From: Polytrichum commune
Lineage: Eukaryota > Streptophyta > Polytrichopsida > Polytrichales > Polytrichaceae
Length of the DNA: 60,000 nucleotides
NCBI GenBank assembly: GCA_950295325.1
Contig: OX485804.1
Span: 47,866,001-47,926,000 of the forward strand
Direction of reading: 5' to 3'
Shown here piece after piece: positions 35,301 to 47,547 of the stretch. Position 1 is the first letter of the stretch; the number at the start of each line of letters is the position of its first letter. A model generated the notes under the pieces. The model saw nothing but the letters and a program-made list of their open reading frames with translations. It had not been told where the DNA came from and did no database searches. The position numbers were made by a program, and so were the translations under genes.

Positions 35301-35665
35301 GCCGTAAAGTTGAGGCAAGATCAATGGAGGGTGGCTCTCCAGATGAAGGCGGAGCCTCTGTTCAACCTTTTTCCGAGATCTATGCCTTGAGGGATTTGCT
35401 CATATGGAACTTTGATTAGAGCCAACAGATCATGGAGTGAATTACGTTGTCTTTGATGCAATAGGAGAAAAGCCACATGGATAACATGGTTGAATGCACA
35501 TAAGGATCTAGTTGATCAATAAATGAACTTCCACAAGATTCAAAAAGACAATTTGAGTTCTGGATCTAGATGGCAATGCACAAGGATTGTTGGTGGAGAA
35601 TGAAGTGCAACATTAGATCCAAGACCTAAACAAAGGGAACAAGATAGAAACCTTTGTGGAGAAGG

Positions 35666-36278
35666 CTCGGGAGGTTACTAGCAAAAATCGTAGAAACAAT
35701 GTCTAATATATTCATTGTGGACAAATTTTGTAAAAAACATACATATAATATAGGGGGTTTTGAAATAATGAAACATGTTTACATGTAAAATACCATCACA
35801 TATAGTGGCCTCTTTTATTTATTTAGTGCATATAAAATAGCATGGAAACAATTACTAAGGGTGGCGGGTCTAGGGTAGGGTCTATGCTAGTGAATGAGAA
35901 GAGGTAATATTTTGTTGAAAAAGCTTAGATGGATGACTTCGCACGTTGGTTGGCTTGAACGATACTAAACCAATGTATCCATTGTGGAGTTAATGTTCTC
36001 TACTTACATGTCAGGAGGGAAAATTTTAGCGCGTTGTTTGAATTACAATCTTCTCTTCTATTTTCTTTGGTAGTATAAGTAAAATAGGGTATTTTTAAAT
36101 GATTTCTTGAAAAAACTATAAAAACTGATAGGTTGTATTAAATTATAAGCATTTACCTTCATTTTCAAATATACCATACCTTATAATATTTTCTACAAGG
36201 TAAATACCCTCCCCCCGGGTTAAATAGGTCCTGAGTGCATGTGTATGCATTAATATAAGAGGAAGTGACCTCCCCGAG
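35666..36278. mobile_element. 613-bp hAT-type MITE (family B, copy 2)
   Basis: The ends CTCGGGAGGTTACTAGC and (complement) CTCGGGGAGGTCACTTC are flanked by 8-bp duplications with one mismatch, GGAGAAGG (35658-35665) and GGATAAGG (36279-36286). Terminal and subterminal sequence matches the 245-bp copy at 15085-15329 in inverted order. About 370 bp of extra internal sequence (roughly 35810-36170) is absent from that copy. Confidence 0.82.
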
Positions 36279-36458
36279 GGATAAGGTTTGATATAGAGGA
36301 GGAGCTAGGTTTGACCATATGCTTGAGGAGAAGGGACGGTGGATACATGGCTAATGCATGCCAAGGCACATCAAATGATGGTCTCAACCCTTTCCGAATA
36401 CAATATGATGAGATCTTACCTTTGAATATGGAGAGGACTTTTAGTAGATTCATAGTTA

Positions 36459-36844
36459 GAGCATCTCCACCCTGCTGCGTTAAAGGGTCTTGGCAAGCCC
36501 TTTGACGCGGCCTTGGAGAAAAATTTGTCCCACCCTTCTTGCCAGGGCTCTTCAAACTTGCCAAGGCTCTTCAAACTTCCGGCTCCACTCACTATCCTCC
36601 CGGGTGAGCGTTGCTTTTGTTGCGCCCACATTCCGGGACCTCATCCACTTGCGATTCGGTGAATCGTGTCACTTTTGAGAATCAGAAGCACTTTTGGAAA
36701 TATTCCTGACAAATTTTCAGGTTGAAGAGCCAATATGCAAGGTAACGGTGGGGGAGTGCCACCCTAAAAAAATTTGATGCATGCTTGGAGCCCTTCAAAG
36801 CACATTTCGAGAGCCTGCCTTTCTGCGGCAGGGTGGAGATGCTC
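36459..36844. mobile_element. 386-bp Tourist-type MITE (PIF/Harbinger)
   Basis: The terminal inverted repeats GAGCATCTCCACCCTGC are perfect and continue with CGC-like bases. TTA duplications flank both ends (36456-36458 and 36845-36847). A 3-bp TTA/TAA duplication with this terminal repeat is the signature of Tourist MITEs. It is inserted in the L1 ORF1 remains and is non-coding. Confidence 0.94.
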
Positions 36845-36847
36845 TTA

Positions 36848-37393
36848 GGAAGGAGGCAGTAGCCTTTAAAGTGGACTCTCATAAACTACTCACACTCATT
36901 GCATTGTTGAGGGAGCAATTGCTGATCACCAAGTTTGTAGGCCCAAAACCTAATGCACATACTCTAGAGATATGGCTCCAAACCTTAAATCAGAAGTTAC
37001 AGGGAAATCCCCTATATTTTTGGATAAATGTGGAAAGGGTTAATTCTTCCAGAAAATAGGAGATCCGAAGAAACAAAGCAAAGTGGGCAAACTGTTGCAA
37101 TTTTAGTTGTAGTTCCAATGGCAGAGTTCACTGCCACTACAACATCATGTACACAATTTGAAGGTAGAGTAGGCAACCCAACAAAACTTACTTCCAAGGG
37201 ATATGAAGCAAGGGTGGAGGGTACCATAGCCAGAGTGAGCGACACACCAACAAAACTTGCAAAGACAAAGGATGGTGTAAAGCTTGTTGTAGAAGCCGAG
37301 GTTGAGCCCGAAGATGAGGGAACCACCAATATGATCGTGGATGTTCGTAGGGCAAGACTGGTTGTTGATGCCATAAATGGAGAGCCTAATTGA
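36848..37393 (+). pseudogene. L1 ORF1 C-terminal remains
   Basis: This is an open segment without stops (37028-37393, ending GEPN) plus upstream pieces. It is rich in Thr, Val, Glu and Lys, lies between the Tourist MITE and ORF2, and corresponds in position to ORF1. No domain was recognised within it, so the assignment is by context only. Confidence 0.45.
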
Positions 37394-38059
37394 TGAACTT
37401 GCGGCACCTACTAGAATGGCCTAGTCCCCTCAGTGGATAACGGGGAAGAAACATGGCATTGAATCCCTATAAGTTGATGAAAGCTTGAACATGCTAGAAG
37501 TATGTGAAAGGCATAGTACAAAAAAAAAGGAGCCAAGAGGGTAGGAGAAACGGCTACCTTGGCACAAAGACACGAGTTTGCACCACGCACAACCTCACAC
37601 GTGGAAGCCTCTCTAAAAAAAGACAAACAAACCTCCCGTGGAAATAATGTGGAAAATATGGTGGAACTTTTCTCTAGAGGTTAACTGTCAACCACACTAA
37701 ACATGCCCCACAAAGATATTATCTTAAAGACAATTAAACTTGAATCAAAATGAGCTATACAACTACATAGGTTTAGATAGTCCTAACTTGTCACGATAAG
37801 GTAGGAAGAGCAAGGGGCATAACTCTCCTAATGTGGACCCGATTTATAATACTTCAACTACCCCCATACGAAGTAGTGCAGCTAGTCGAATTGCCTTGGG
37901 TCAACATGTTTTAACCCCAAGACAAGGCAAACTATGGGCACATAGAAGTAAGTCTCCTCTAGGAGGTATCAATGGAGGCTATGACCACTAGACAAATGAC
38001 ATGAAGTTTTAATTCTTCTAGGAGACACTTATCATCCAACCTCTTTGTTTTTATGAAAT

Positions 38060-38690
38060 TAAACCTCATAACACATGACATAAGAGGGTTGAATGACCCA
38101 GACAATATTATGAGAGAAAGACGGTTTCTTAATTCCTTAACCCCTAAGGTTGATGTTGTTTTATTGCAAAAGCATTAACTCATGGTAGGATGTTTGACAA
38201 CCTAGGCACTAGACTTATGGTGGGTTGTGCTAACTAGATACCTAAGGTTGCATTAGGAAAACGTAGTTGGCTTAACCCTAATGTAGCCAATACACGAGGA
38301 GTGGGGATTCTCGTAGCCAACAAATATGCTAGGTTAGTTACATCACACATGATCCTTTACGAAAATAGAATTGTATGGATTAAGCTTGAAGGGATTGAAG
38401 GTGGAAATATTGGGATTGCATGTATTTATGCACCCAACATGCCCACCAAGTGTAGGCACCTTTGGCATTATGGATGACACTTTAACCAAAGACTGTAAGT
38501 GCATAATGGGAGGGGATTTTAATATGACAGAGAGGCAAAGAGACATATCTAACGATTGTGAATGTGCTATTAGCGATTTAAAACGATATAGTTGGAATGA
38601 GCTTCTAAGCAAACTTCAACTTCATGACACATTCATTCATCAAGGTGGACCCCAATTTTCTTGGAGTAATGAACATGTGTACAGTTTACA
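38060..38690 (+). pseudogene. L1 ORF2 APE fragment
   Basis: The pieces align with 19815-20440: ITHDIRGLND, VLLQKH, RGVGILVANKYARLV, IGIACIYAP, KCIMGGDFNMTERQRD, RYSWNELLSKLQLHDTF and GGPQFSWSN. A frameshift near 38450 and earlier stops inactivate it. The fragment stops just before the internal deletion junction. Confidence 0.75.
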
Positions 38691-38809
38691 TGACGACCTG
38701 TCGCATCTGAGTGGGCCCGCCTCCCCCTTGAAGTGGGTGCATCTTCCTTGTTTTTCAATGCTTTTTGAACTTTTGTCCCAAAAAAAAACAAAAAACAAAC
38801 AAAAGTAAA

Positions 38810-41800
38810 CATAAAATCTTCAACCTACTTTGGGCTATTTTGGACAACTTCTTTTGTACCCACACAAATTGCACCATATGGTCACGTTGGGGCAATGCCT
38901 TTGAACGGGGTACTACTTTCGATGCCAGCAGTTTGCATGGGCCATGTCAATTTTAACAAATTGATTTCTCTCACTGTTAAGTTAATTTAACTTTTCCCAG
39001 TTTTAGTAACAATAGCACAGGTTTGAGATCCTGGAATCTGAATCAGATTTGAGAGATAAGGACCTCCCACATTAACTCGCACGGAAGAATGTAACTTAGT
39101 ACACTACTTTTTATCCTGCAGTGTAAGTTACAGTTGTATGTTTACTATTTTTTTTGGGTACGGTTGCTGCTCTCGAGCATGTTTGTGGTGTCTACTTAAA
39201 CTCATCTGTAAGCAAAGTGAAAATGCACCGAACTATTTTAGAGTCCGAAAATGCTATTTAAAGATAACATGACTACAGAAATGGCATCAAAGACCCTTAA
39301 GTAGTCCAGTGAACTTCAATTAGAATGAATCAGTCCTCGATCTTGTAGGCGGACTTGTTTATACGAAGAGTCATGTGATCCTTTAAGATGAGTTTACATA
39401 GACGCCACGAATCTCAAGCGGCATGTTCACAACATCTATCTTTGGGGAGGGTATTAATATCGATTTCATTGTAGAGTCGTTTGATGCCATTTGAGGTAAA
39501 TTTAATGTGAATTAGGAAAAAACCTATAGGGACATGCTTTTATTGCACCCCTTATGACAAGTGTTTGGAAACAACATCCAAACATCATCCTCAAAAATCT
39601 CAATATATTAAGACCACGTCAAATTCATGACCAAGGTGGCAGTGGTAAGAAACCATTCCTCAACATCTCCAGTGCAAGTTGACATTCAGGATAAGTGAAA
39701 GTAGAGGTACATTATCGAACGAGTAAATCTAAGCATTCTAAGAGTTGGGTTTACATTAGGATCCGGGTCCAAGAAACTTGGGGTCCAAAACACCCCTTGA
39801 TGATACTATTTAAAAAAATTAGAAACTTGGGGTATGTATTGCTCCTCTTACGCATGTGGTGTAACTATGAGAGAGTTGATGTTTTAACCTTGAGATTTAT
39901 AACTTCCTTTATTTGCTTGGGGCATATTTGTCTTGTTTTCTTCTTTTTTTGTATATCTATTGGTGCATCTATTGTATGCGTAACATTATGTGTAAACTGA
40001 ATATGTGAAATATTATGTGGAATATTGTCAATCCCATAGAACATTGTTATGGGTCTAAATAATGTTATGTGTGGATGTGAACTCAACTATTTCAATTGTA
40101 AGTTTGCAAGTGGTATTAAAGCTTCAGTGAGACTCCGGTTTGTTCCAGTGGACATCCTATTATGCATACAACGTCTGACTCTACTATTTTTGCAATGCAT
40201 TTACATTGCATGATGGTTGATCCATGTGAAAATGACGCTGGCTTTGGGTAAGGTAGAGGGTGCTTAAACCAACACTTTAAGTTATTGCACGTACACATGG
40301 CTACATGGTTGATATAAAAAGTATATATTCATATTAGCCTTTGTTCTAAACATGGGTATAAAGAAAGACATTTTATTTTTGGCCTCAATTAGATATTTGA
40401 TAAATATTCAAAGTCAAAACCACTAGCTTCCTTAAACCAATCCCTAGGCCCCGTGCATGACGACCTTGGATATGATGTGGACCCCCACCTTCATTGCCTA
40501 GAACCAACACAACATAGTTGGGTACTAGACCCAAGCTAGATGAAAGATCAACTAGTAACGGTGTGCAAAGCCAGATGGCCACCTCCATGATCCCACCTAG
40601 TTCGCTTGCAAAACCATCACCTTGCATCCTGAGTACCAACCCTTTTGTGCTTTGTGGGCTTACCTCCATGACTTTGTGAACATAATGGCTATAACCCCCC
40701 CCCCCCCTTGTGTGTATAGAATGGCTACAATAGGCATTGACAAACCACCCTAGACCCACCTTGAACCAACCCAAGATAGAGTGAAGCCCGTTACCTATCC
40801 TACATGAAGATAGTGGAGGTCGCTATGAGGTGGTGCCACTAATGGCACCTAAAAGCGTCACTCCGTGCGCCCATACACTCCTACACCATGAGGAACGCTT
40901 CAAGGTAGTAGAGTGTTGATGATTGGGAGGCATTTATAGGTGTTGGTTTTGGGTGGGGTGTTGGTTATAGCACCCTCTATCTTATGTTGTTTGTGTGTCA
41001 ACGTTAGCAAGCATGCAATGTTGTATGTGTATATATGGCTTGACACAATTGATAATCTCATTTCAAGCTAGATAGACAAATAGATAGGATAGGTAGAAAC
41101 GTCAACTTCTGAGGATGATCAAATAAACGGAATTTCAAATAGGTACTAACCACTTTACTACCCATAGGAGTTGGCTTAGAATATCATGTTTTAGGTGCAT
41201 ATCTCCAAGGTGGGGTGCTAACATGTGAACGGTGAGTAGTAACTTGCAGTGAGGTTGTGAGCAATGAGGTTGTGAGCAGTGAGGTTGACAAAATATTTGG
41301 GGATACACCCACTAGTATTCTATGACCATGGTATTTGGGCATAAATAATAGTATCCTTATTTATAATAATATGAGTAGGAAGTACACACAAAGTGCAATC
41401 AACTTAATGAATATCTTACTTTATTCTTAAAATCAACAACCGCAAGCTTGGCATGAGAGTTTGGAGATGATTTTTTAACATTGTTGTTGGATTCAACATT
41501 TAATTTCTTTTTGAAAAAACGCAACCACGTTCCAAGTATTGAGCATGCTCTAGATTATATCTCTAGAATTCATATAGGTTTGAGAAATTAATTGATTTGG
41601 AGGCATTATGAAAATTGACGTTTTTGGACATAGATGGAAGTATGAGAGGAAATTACTCACACATATCAATGTCCACAAGTAATGAGCACATTCAATGTAG
41701 TGAATGTGGAACCATGCATAGAAACTTTGTAACTACCATATCATCTTCCATTCCCTCCTCTTTGTCACTAACATGTTCAATACACTTGTTCGCCTTAACA

Positions 41801-44505
41801 TCTACGAATGACAAGATGTAACGGATCATAACCTAACGGCATACTACAATGTGATGGTGTTGAGGTTGGATCCAAAACCTTTGTGACACCTTTGCATGTA
41901 ATGGGATATTTATGCAAGTGGGAGGGGACATCACATTTTTCATTAAAAATAAAGAGAAAACACAAACGATCAACATTCGTTATTGAATGATAACATGTTG
42001 AATGATTTCAAAATTAAATAAACATGAAACAAATGGCAAACGTATGTACTCCATTGGGGTTTTGTGAAAACTTTCCAAATAGGTGCCTCATCATCATCAA
42101 GGGAGATCATCTTTGCCATTGAGCCAACACTATGAGCTAGCACCAATGGTTGGTGTTGTTTCTCTCTCTCTCTGCCCAACTTGAATTAACATTTAGTGTG
42201 CAAGTAGATATATTGAGCACATAATTGTTTAAATTTTGTTTAAAACATGATAAAATTATATTAAATCAAATTCCTCTACAAATTTCTATAATGTTGTCCT
42301 CAAGTTTATAACGAATTCAAGGAATATGGAAAAAATTCAACTTCAAAATATTCAAGGACATGAAATCTACACCTAAAACCAGATTTAGCCATTACTTTTT
42401 GAGCAATACTTTTATTGATAAGTTTTGAAGATCTCACCTTCATATTCTATATTTGAGTACCTAATACAACAAGAGAGGGCACCATGAAAAAATTCTAACT
42501 TCAACAACGCTTTGCTACTACTTTTAGGCGTTTGACCAAAAAAACAATAGTTTTAGTATACCGGAGCACATTTTCCGTATACTTGACCGTGCTCCCTCCC
42601 TATAGTCAACCTTGCATATAGATACATGAACACATGATACACATGTGTTTGTATCATAACCCATTGGCATTTCTTCTCCACCATGGCATATGTTGTAAGT
42701 GTTCTACTCTCACATTTGTTCCTATACTTTGCAACATGTGCATATGGATTGTGCTAAGTTTTTGTAGTGGAAACCAAACATTTTTTAGATTAAATATCTC
42801 ATCCCCAATACACTTTCGCTTTCAAATTTGAGAGATTTTTTTTTTTTTTTTTTCATCCATATGATATAGCTCATGAGAATTTGACCATGCAACATGCGTC
42901 ATCAAAGTTGGGGAAATTATAAAATCTAGATTTACCAAATACTTGTTAAAGTCTTAAGATAAGCACAAGTAATATCAATTTATTTTAACCTTTATGATTG
43001 TGATTTGTACATTTACCTCAATTGTAAATTATGAATAGCCATCTTATTTGTAGACAACATCAAATTATAGAAAACAATGACTCCCCCCCCTACATATATT
43101 ATAAACATCAATGCCTCTAAAAATCCTTTTTCATATACTCGTGCTATTTTTTTGTGGTGCCCAAAGAGCATACTTATCTCTCCCAAAAGATAAATCATAG
43201 CACCCTATTGATTTGTATAGAACTAGGTGGAATAATATCCCTCCCATATGTATACCTTGTAAGCCAAATTTTCAATAGGAGCCTTAATTATTAGATCGTA
43301 GGCTTGTACTATATGTACTTTGTGCATTTTATGTTGGGCTATTGGATGCGAACACATATATTCTGGAACAATAGATGTTACTTAGTCAAAAACTAAAAGT
43401 TGCAACAACTAGGGTGTGCTAAAAATTTATGTCTCGTACACCATCTAAATAACGATAGAAACACTATATTCGGTAATCGAAGATTTTTTCATGATTTTGA
43501 AACTATTTAAGGACGTGGCTTTCGAGAACAAGAAAACATTAAAAAACATATTCAACTTGACTAAATTTAGACGAAATAAAACGACTTGCATGGGCGGCAC
43601 AAATACATGTCAATATAATAAGAAATTGAGCCAAATATGAACCATTTGCATAAAATATAATAAGTTATGACATGCTGAAGACAATTGTGAGAAATGATTA
43701 GAAATTGCATGTATTGAATGGCATTCAAGTCCATAATATAAGGAAAACACCCATTGGTACGTTGAATACAATAGATATCCAACCATGACCTACAGTCATA
43801 GAACTAAGCTCTACATGTTTGGAACATCATTTGAATTGAGATCTCCTAATTTTTTGATGGCCTTCGTTGTGGCTTCTTTCTTTTTGGATATGGCCTTTGC
43901 AATGGCTTCCTTTTTTTCCCGCATTCATTGCCTCCACGGGCTTGAAGATCTCGGGTCCCCGGCTAAAACCCATGTTTTGTGTAGGACTGGACAATAAACA
44001 ATTGCTCATATTTGGCAACATGCTCCCAAATTGTAGGACAAGGAATTGTAGATAGATAGATAGAAACTCCGGTCCCTATTTAAAGGGGCCGGCGTGAATG
44101 AAGTGTCCGTTCGTATTGTCAAATAACCCAATGCCTACCAGACAAGGGGAAATTTGGACAGTATTACTCTCCCCTTCCGGGGATGGACACTATAGTAACC
44201 GGAAAACAACAATAAAGGTAACCCTCCTTAATTGTTTAGCACGTAGTTGCTGCAGTGTTGTAGTATAAGTTGTAATTTGTTGTGTTTGGTGGTCGCCAAG
44301 TCATGTTTCCTTGGTTGGTTGAGGGAGGATGTTTAACTACATGTAGGCGGTCCGGGTTCAACTCCTGTTGAGTCCGTCTGAGCGTTTAGTGTGTTATACA
44401 TGACTTGGTGCTGCTAGTGATTTTAAAGGCAGGAAAATTGTACCAACCAGCCGGCTCCTACCCGTCTTCCTGAGCTATTGGTGTTAATATTGTTCAATAA
44501 ATAAA
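38810..44505. other. AT-rich intergenic DNA, no supported gene
   Basis: No ORF here has recognisable domains. Visible simple sequences are a C-run at about 40697-40707, a C-run at about 43082, a T19 run at 42836-42854 and a (GATA)n tract near 44050. A B-box-like string (GGGTTCAACTCC, near 44358) was examined and rejected as a tRNA. Confidence 0.55.
41235..41290. repeat. Short tandem repeat, about 16-18 bp unit, three copies
   Basis: The unit GCAGTGAGGTTGTGA occurs three times with one variant (GCAATGAGG). It is non-coding. Confidence 0.85.
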
Positions 44506-44561
44506 GGACTATCTTGTGATCTTTTTCTTATCTTTATTGTTTTATTTGTTTGTTTATTTAT

Positions 44562-46127
44562 TTATTGTTCTGTTGGTATTGCTTGGTTATTTTCAATACG
44601 TCTTTTATGTAGAAGGATTGAACTGGCATGTTGTATGGCAATGGTGTTTATTTCTTTGAATGTATGGTTTATAGAATTTTGAGGTAGTTTGAATGTTTGT
44701 TCTAGTTGTTTCATTGACGGGGTGTGTGTGGTTCCTCTAGCTCCAGCCGAGATGACTATAAGTGAGTCTACTTTCCAGCCTTGTTGGGTGATGTCATTAA
44801 TTAGTGGTTGGTATTTTTGAATTTTATTGTCAATTGTATCTTGTGGGAATCTGTCATTTGTGTATGTGAATTCAATAAATTGTACCGTGAGGTTGTCTGT
44901 TGGGTGTGGTGGTGGGGTGCTTTGGTGTGGGAGTTCTTTGATACACAGGAGGTCGGGTTTAAATTGTGCGTTGCAGTGGCATCTTTGTTGTTCACATGTA
45001 CATGGTAGGAGCCATGTGGGGACTGTATTATCTTGTGGGTTATTGTCGAATGTCCTTGCATTCACGAGGATGTAGCATCTTGATTTTTGCGATGATAGGA
45101 TTAGTTTTCTTAGTTCCCATACTGTTTTGTTATGCCTTTTGGTTCTTAGGGCATGTATATGGTGTTGGTTGCATTTTAACAGTACATGTAGCCATGTATC
45201 TGCATCAGAGGAGTTACAGATTGGACATGTAATAAATGGGAATCTTTCTATGCCAAAAAATAGTTGTTTTCTAGCATTGCCCATGTATTGTCCAGTTCGG
45301 AATTTTAGTATGCATGTCTTTTGTGAGTATGATATAACAGGATTAGACCAGAAATTATTAGATATTTCATTATCTATGTCAGGGTTCATTGTCCATTTAC
45401 TAATGTTAGGGAATTTAACTGACATGGTTTTTATGTTGTTAACTCGGTCATGTTTAGTTATGTATATTTCGAGGCATCTGACAGGACCTTTGTCTGGTCG
45501 TTTGTTTGGTCCCGGCCAGATGTCTTTTTGGAAGTAGTATGGTGTGGTATGTGCAAATTCGTATGATTTGGCAGCAAATCTGTATCTATTTTTGGCGCCG
45601 TGTTTTGCTAATTGGTCTGCTTGCTCATTTCCATCAATGTTCGTGTGTGCTTTTACTTTATATATCGTAGTAGGTTGTGTTCGTTTTTTTAGCATTTCTA
45701 CCATAGATGTTAATATAGTTTTGTCAACATGGTTGTAATGGTGGGTAGGGTGTTTTATTTTAGTGTTAAGTACATATAGACAGTTGAGGCAGTCTGTGAA
45801 TATGTGTGCTGGTTCATTTGTGTATTTGGTAGTGATTAATCTGAGTGTTTTGTGTATGGCCATTAGTTCGGCCCTAAAGATGATTTGTAGGACAGGTAGT
45901 CTTTTTGAGATACGTATTTCTGGTTTTGTTGGGTTGTAAATTCCATAGCCAACGTTTTCTTTCTTCCAATGTCTGTCATTGGCTTGTATGGGTGGGACGA
46001 ACGAGCCGTCTGTGTAGTAGCTGTATTGTAGTGAGAATTTTAATATCGTGTTTTTTTTAAGTTTGGTAATGATGGTGTGTTTGTGGTTGATGGATTGATG
46101 TGGGGTGGGTAGGGTAATTTGTTCCAT
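44562..46127 (-). pseudogene. LINE C-terminal segment: RNase H, CCHC motif and restriction-like endonuclease
   Basis: This is an open frame of 521 codons. RNase H carries the catalytic set Asp40 (YYTDGS), Glu87 (FRAEL), Asp112 (IFTDC), His161 and Asp171 (KVKAHTNIDGNEQAD). A zinc motif of form C-x2-C-x9-H-x4-C follows at 301-319, then KRHN at 330-333, and PD at 391-392 with Glu419 (QFIEFTY). CCHC, RHN and PD...E in this order is the hallmark of the restriction-like endonuclease region of R2-type and Dualen LINEs. RNase H removes the RNA template; the nuclease can nick the target. The frame is intact here, but the start Met is an artefact: upstream coding (46540-46040) is in another frame, so a frameshift near 46120 separates it from RT. 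The domains look undamaged. Confidence 0.82.
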
Positions 46128-46700
46128 TTAGTGTTTTTATTTACTAGAATATTGCGGGGTGTGGGTGTAGCCTTTTGTATGTGGTATTGTGTTATTTGTA
46201 GATTTTCGATTACTGTTTTGATTGTGTCTATTTGGTCGGGTGTACCAATGTTGTGGTTTTGGTGGTGGATACAGAAGATGTGTATTGTTAATGGTTCTAT
46301 ACGAGTTTTGTTTATGTTTTGGGGGGTTGTCGGTTTGTCATATGTGATGGTGTCTGCATTGAAATGAGCTACTACATGTGTGTTTGGAAATGGTCCGATG
46401 TGTGGTGAGTAGTTTTGGTACCAATTAATGTCCGGTGTGACTAGTAGTATGATGTTGTTTGGGTCGTTTTTGGCTGCTAGTCTTGCCCAGTGTATTGCTT
46501 GTTGGGTTGTTTCTTCATTGTGTGGATGGGCATACCCCATTCCCTTTCATTTATATTGGAAGGCAGTGTCTAATGATCCAAAGACTTTGTCTCTTGCAAA
46601 TGGAGAGTTAAATTTAGTAATATGTGTAGAGCATGTTACTGGTGAGGAGAAGTATGAATGTGTGATATTGAATGTTTTAGTGATGGAATCAAGGAGATTT
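46040..46700 (-). pseudogene. LINE linker domain between RT and RNase H, possibly methyltransferase-like
   Basis: Read through one TGA (Trp in the intact form) just upstream of 46540, the frame gives FNSPFARDKVFGSLDTAF, then QYKWKGMGYAHPHNEE, then AIHWARLAAKNDPNNI, ILLVTPDINWYQNY and VVAHFNADTITYD. The layout recalls class-I N6-type methyltransferases: a W-x-G segment, then a G-x-A-x-P-P-x position (here AHPHN), a helix, and a strand with a P-x-W/Y segment. That likeness is my inference. The catalytic N-P-P motif is not conserved, so it may be a structural relative only. The function is unknown. Confidence 0.4.
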
Positions 46701-47547
46701 TCAGGGAGAGTGTGTTGTGATGCTTTTAGTGGGTCTTTTTTTGGTTTTTTAGAGTTATATATTTGGTAGAGCCAGACTACTTCTGTTTCAAATGATTGTG
46801 GGGGAGGTACTAGGCCGTGTATGCTGTATTTGTCTATGTTGTATTGTTGCCATAGCCATTTTAGTCTTGTGGTTGGGATAGTAATGAGGTGTCTTCCGGT
46901 GTCTTCATATATATATATATATAGCTGTTAATTCGTTTTGTGTGTGTATTGTGCTTTCTGTAGTGGCAATGTCTTTTTTTTCTGGGTTACATTCTATTAC
47001 TGATATTTGAGTGTATGGTATTATCGTAGGTGGTGGTATAAATCTTGGATCTTTGGTTTATATGGGGGCTAGGTGTGTTTGTACGATATTTTTATAGTAG
47101 TTGTGTTGTTGTCTTGTGTAGTATTCTTTTAGTAATTTGATGTTGTGTTCGATTACTGGAGGTTGGTTTAGTGGGAAGAGTTCGCATTGTAGTAGCCATT
47201 TGTTATATGTGGTGTTGTTTTGGAGTGACCATTGGCATAGGTTTGTGTTGATTTTTTTTGTTATTTTATACTTATTTTTGGTTTCGTTTGATTTGTGGTT
47301 CAATATAATGTGGATGGGGAATCTGAGAGGGTTACTTTTTATTTGGGGGGTGGATTGGATTGCTGGGGTTGTTATGGTAGCGGTAGGTGTAAGGGGTTTT
47401 CTTGCATTCTAGGTATTAGTTCTCTATTTTTTGATATATATTTTGTTTTCAGTGTACGGGCTTGTGGGTGTCTGTTACATGGGTTTGTGTAGTTTTGGTT
47501 GCAATTTTGCTGGCAAAAAGTTGCTCTGCTATACGTAGTGTAGTTTT

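Larger units (their letters stand above)
35310..38806 (+). mobile_element. Second L1 copy, internally deleted, carrying two MITEs
   Basis: It matches the 16.3-25.5 kb L1 from the ORF1 start (GGAGGCGGAGCCTCT-like, about 35340) through the APE domain, ending at about 38690. It then jumps directly to the common L1 3' end (TTTACATG, GGGTGCATCTTCCTTG, CAATGC) and a poly(A) at about 38780-38806. RT and the zinc finger are missing. Two MITEs (35666-36278 and 36459-36844) split ORF1. No target duplication was identified. Confidence 0.7.

Noticed and set aside
44330-44400. Possible tRNA or tRNA-derived SINE with a B-box-like GGGTTCAACTCC.
   Set aside because: The T-arm stem does not pair, no acceptor stem or anticodon arm can be drawn, and no clear A box lies at the right distance.
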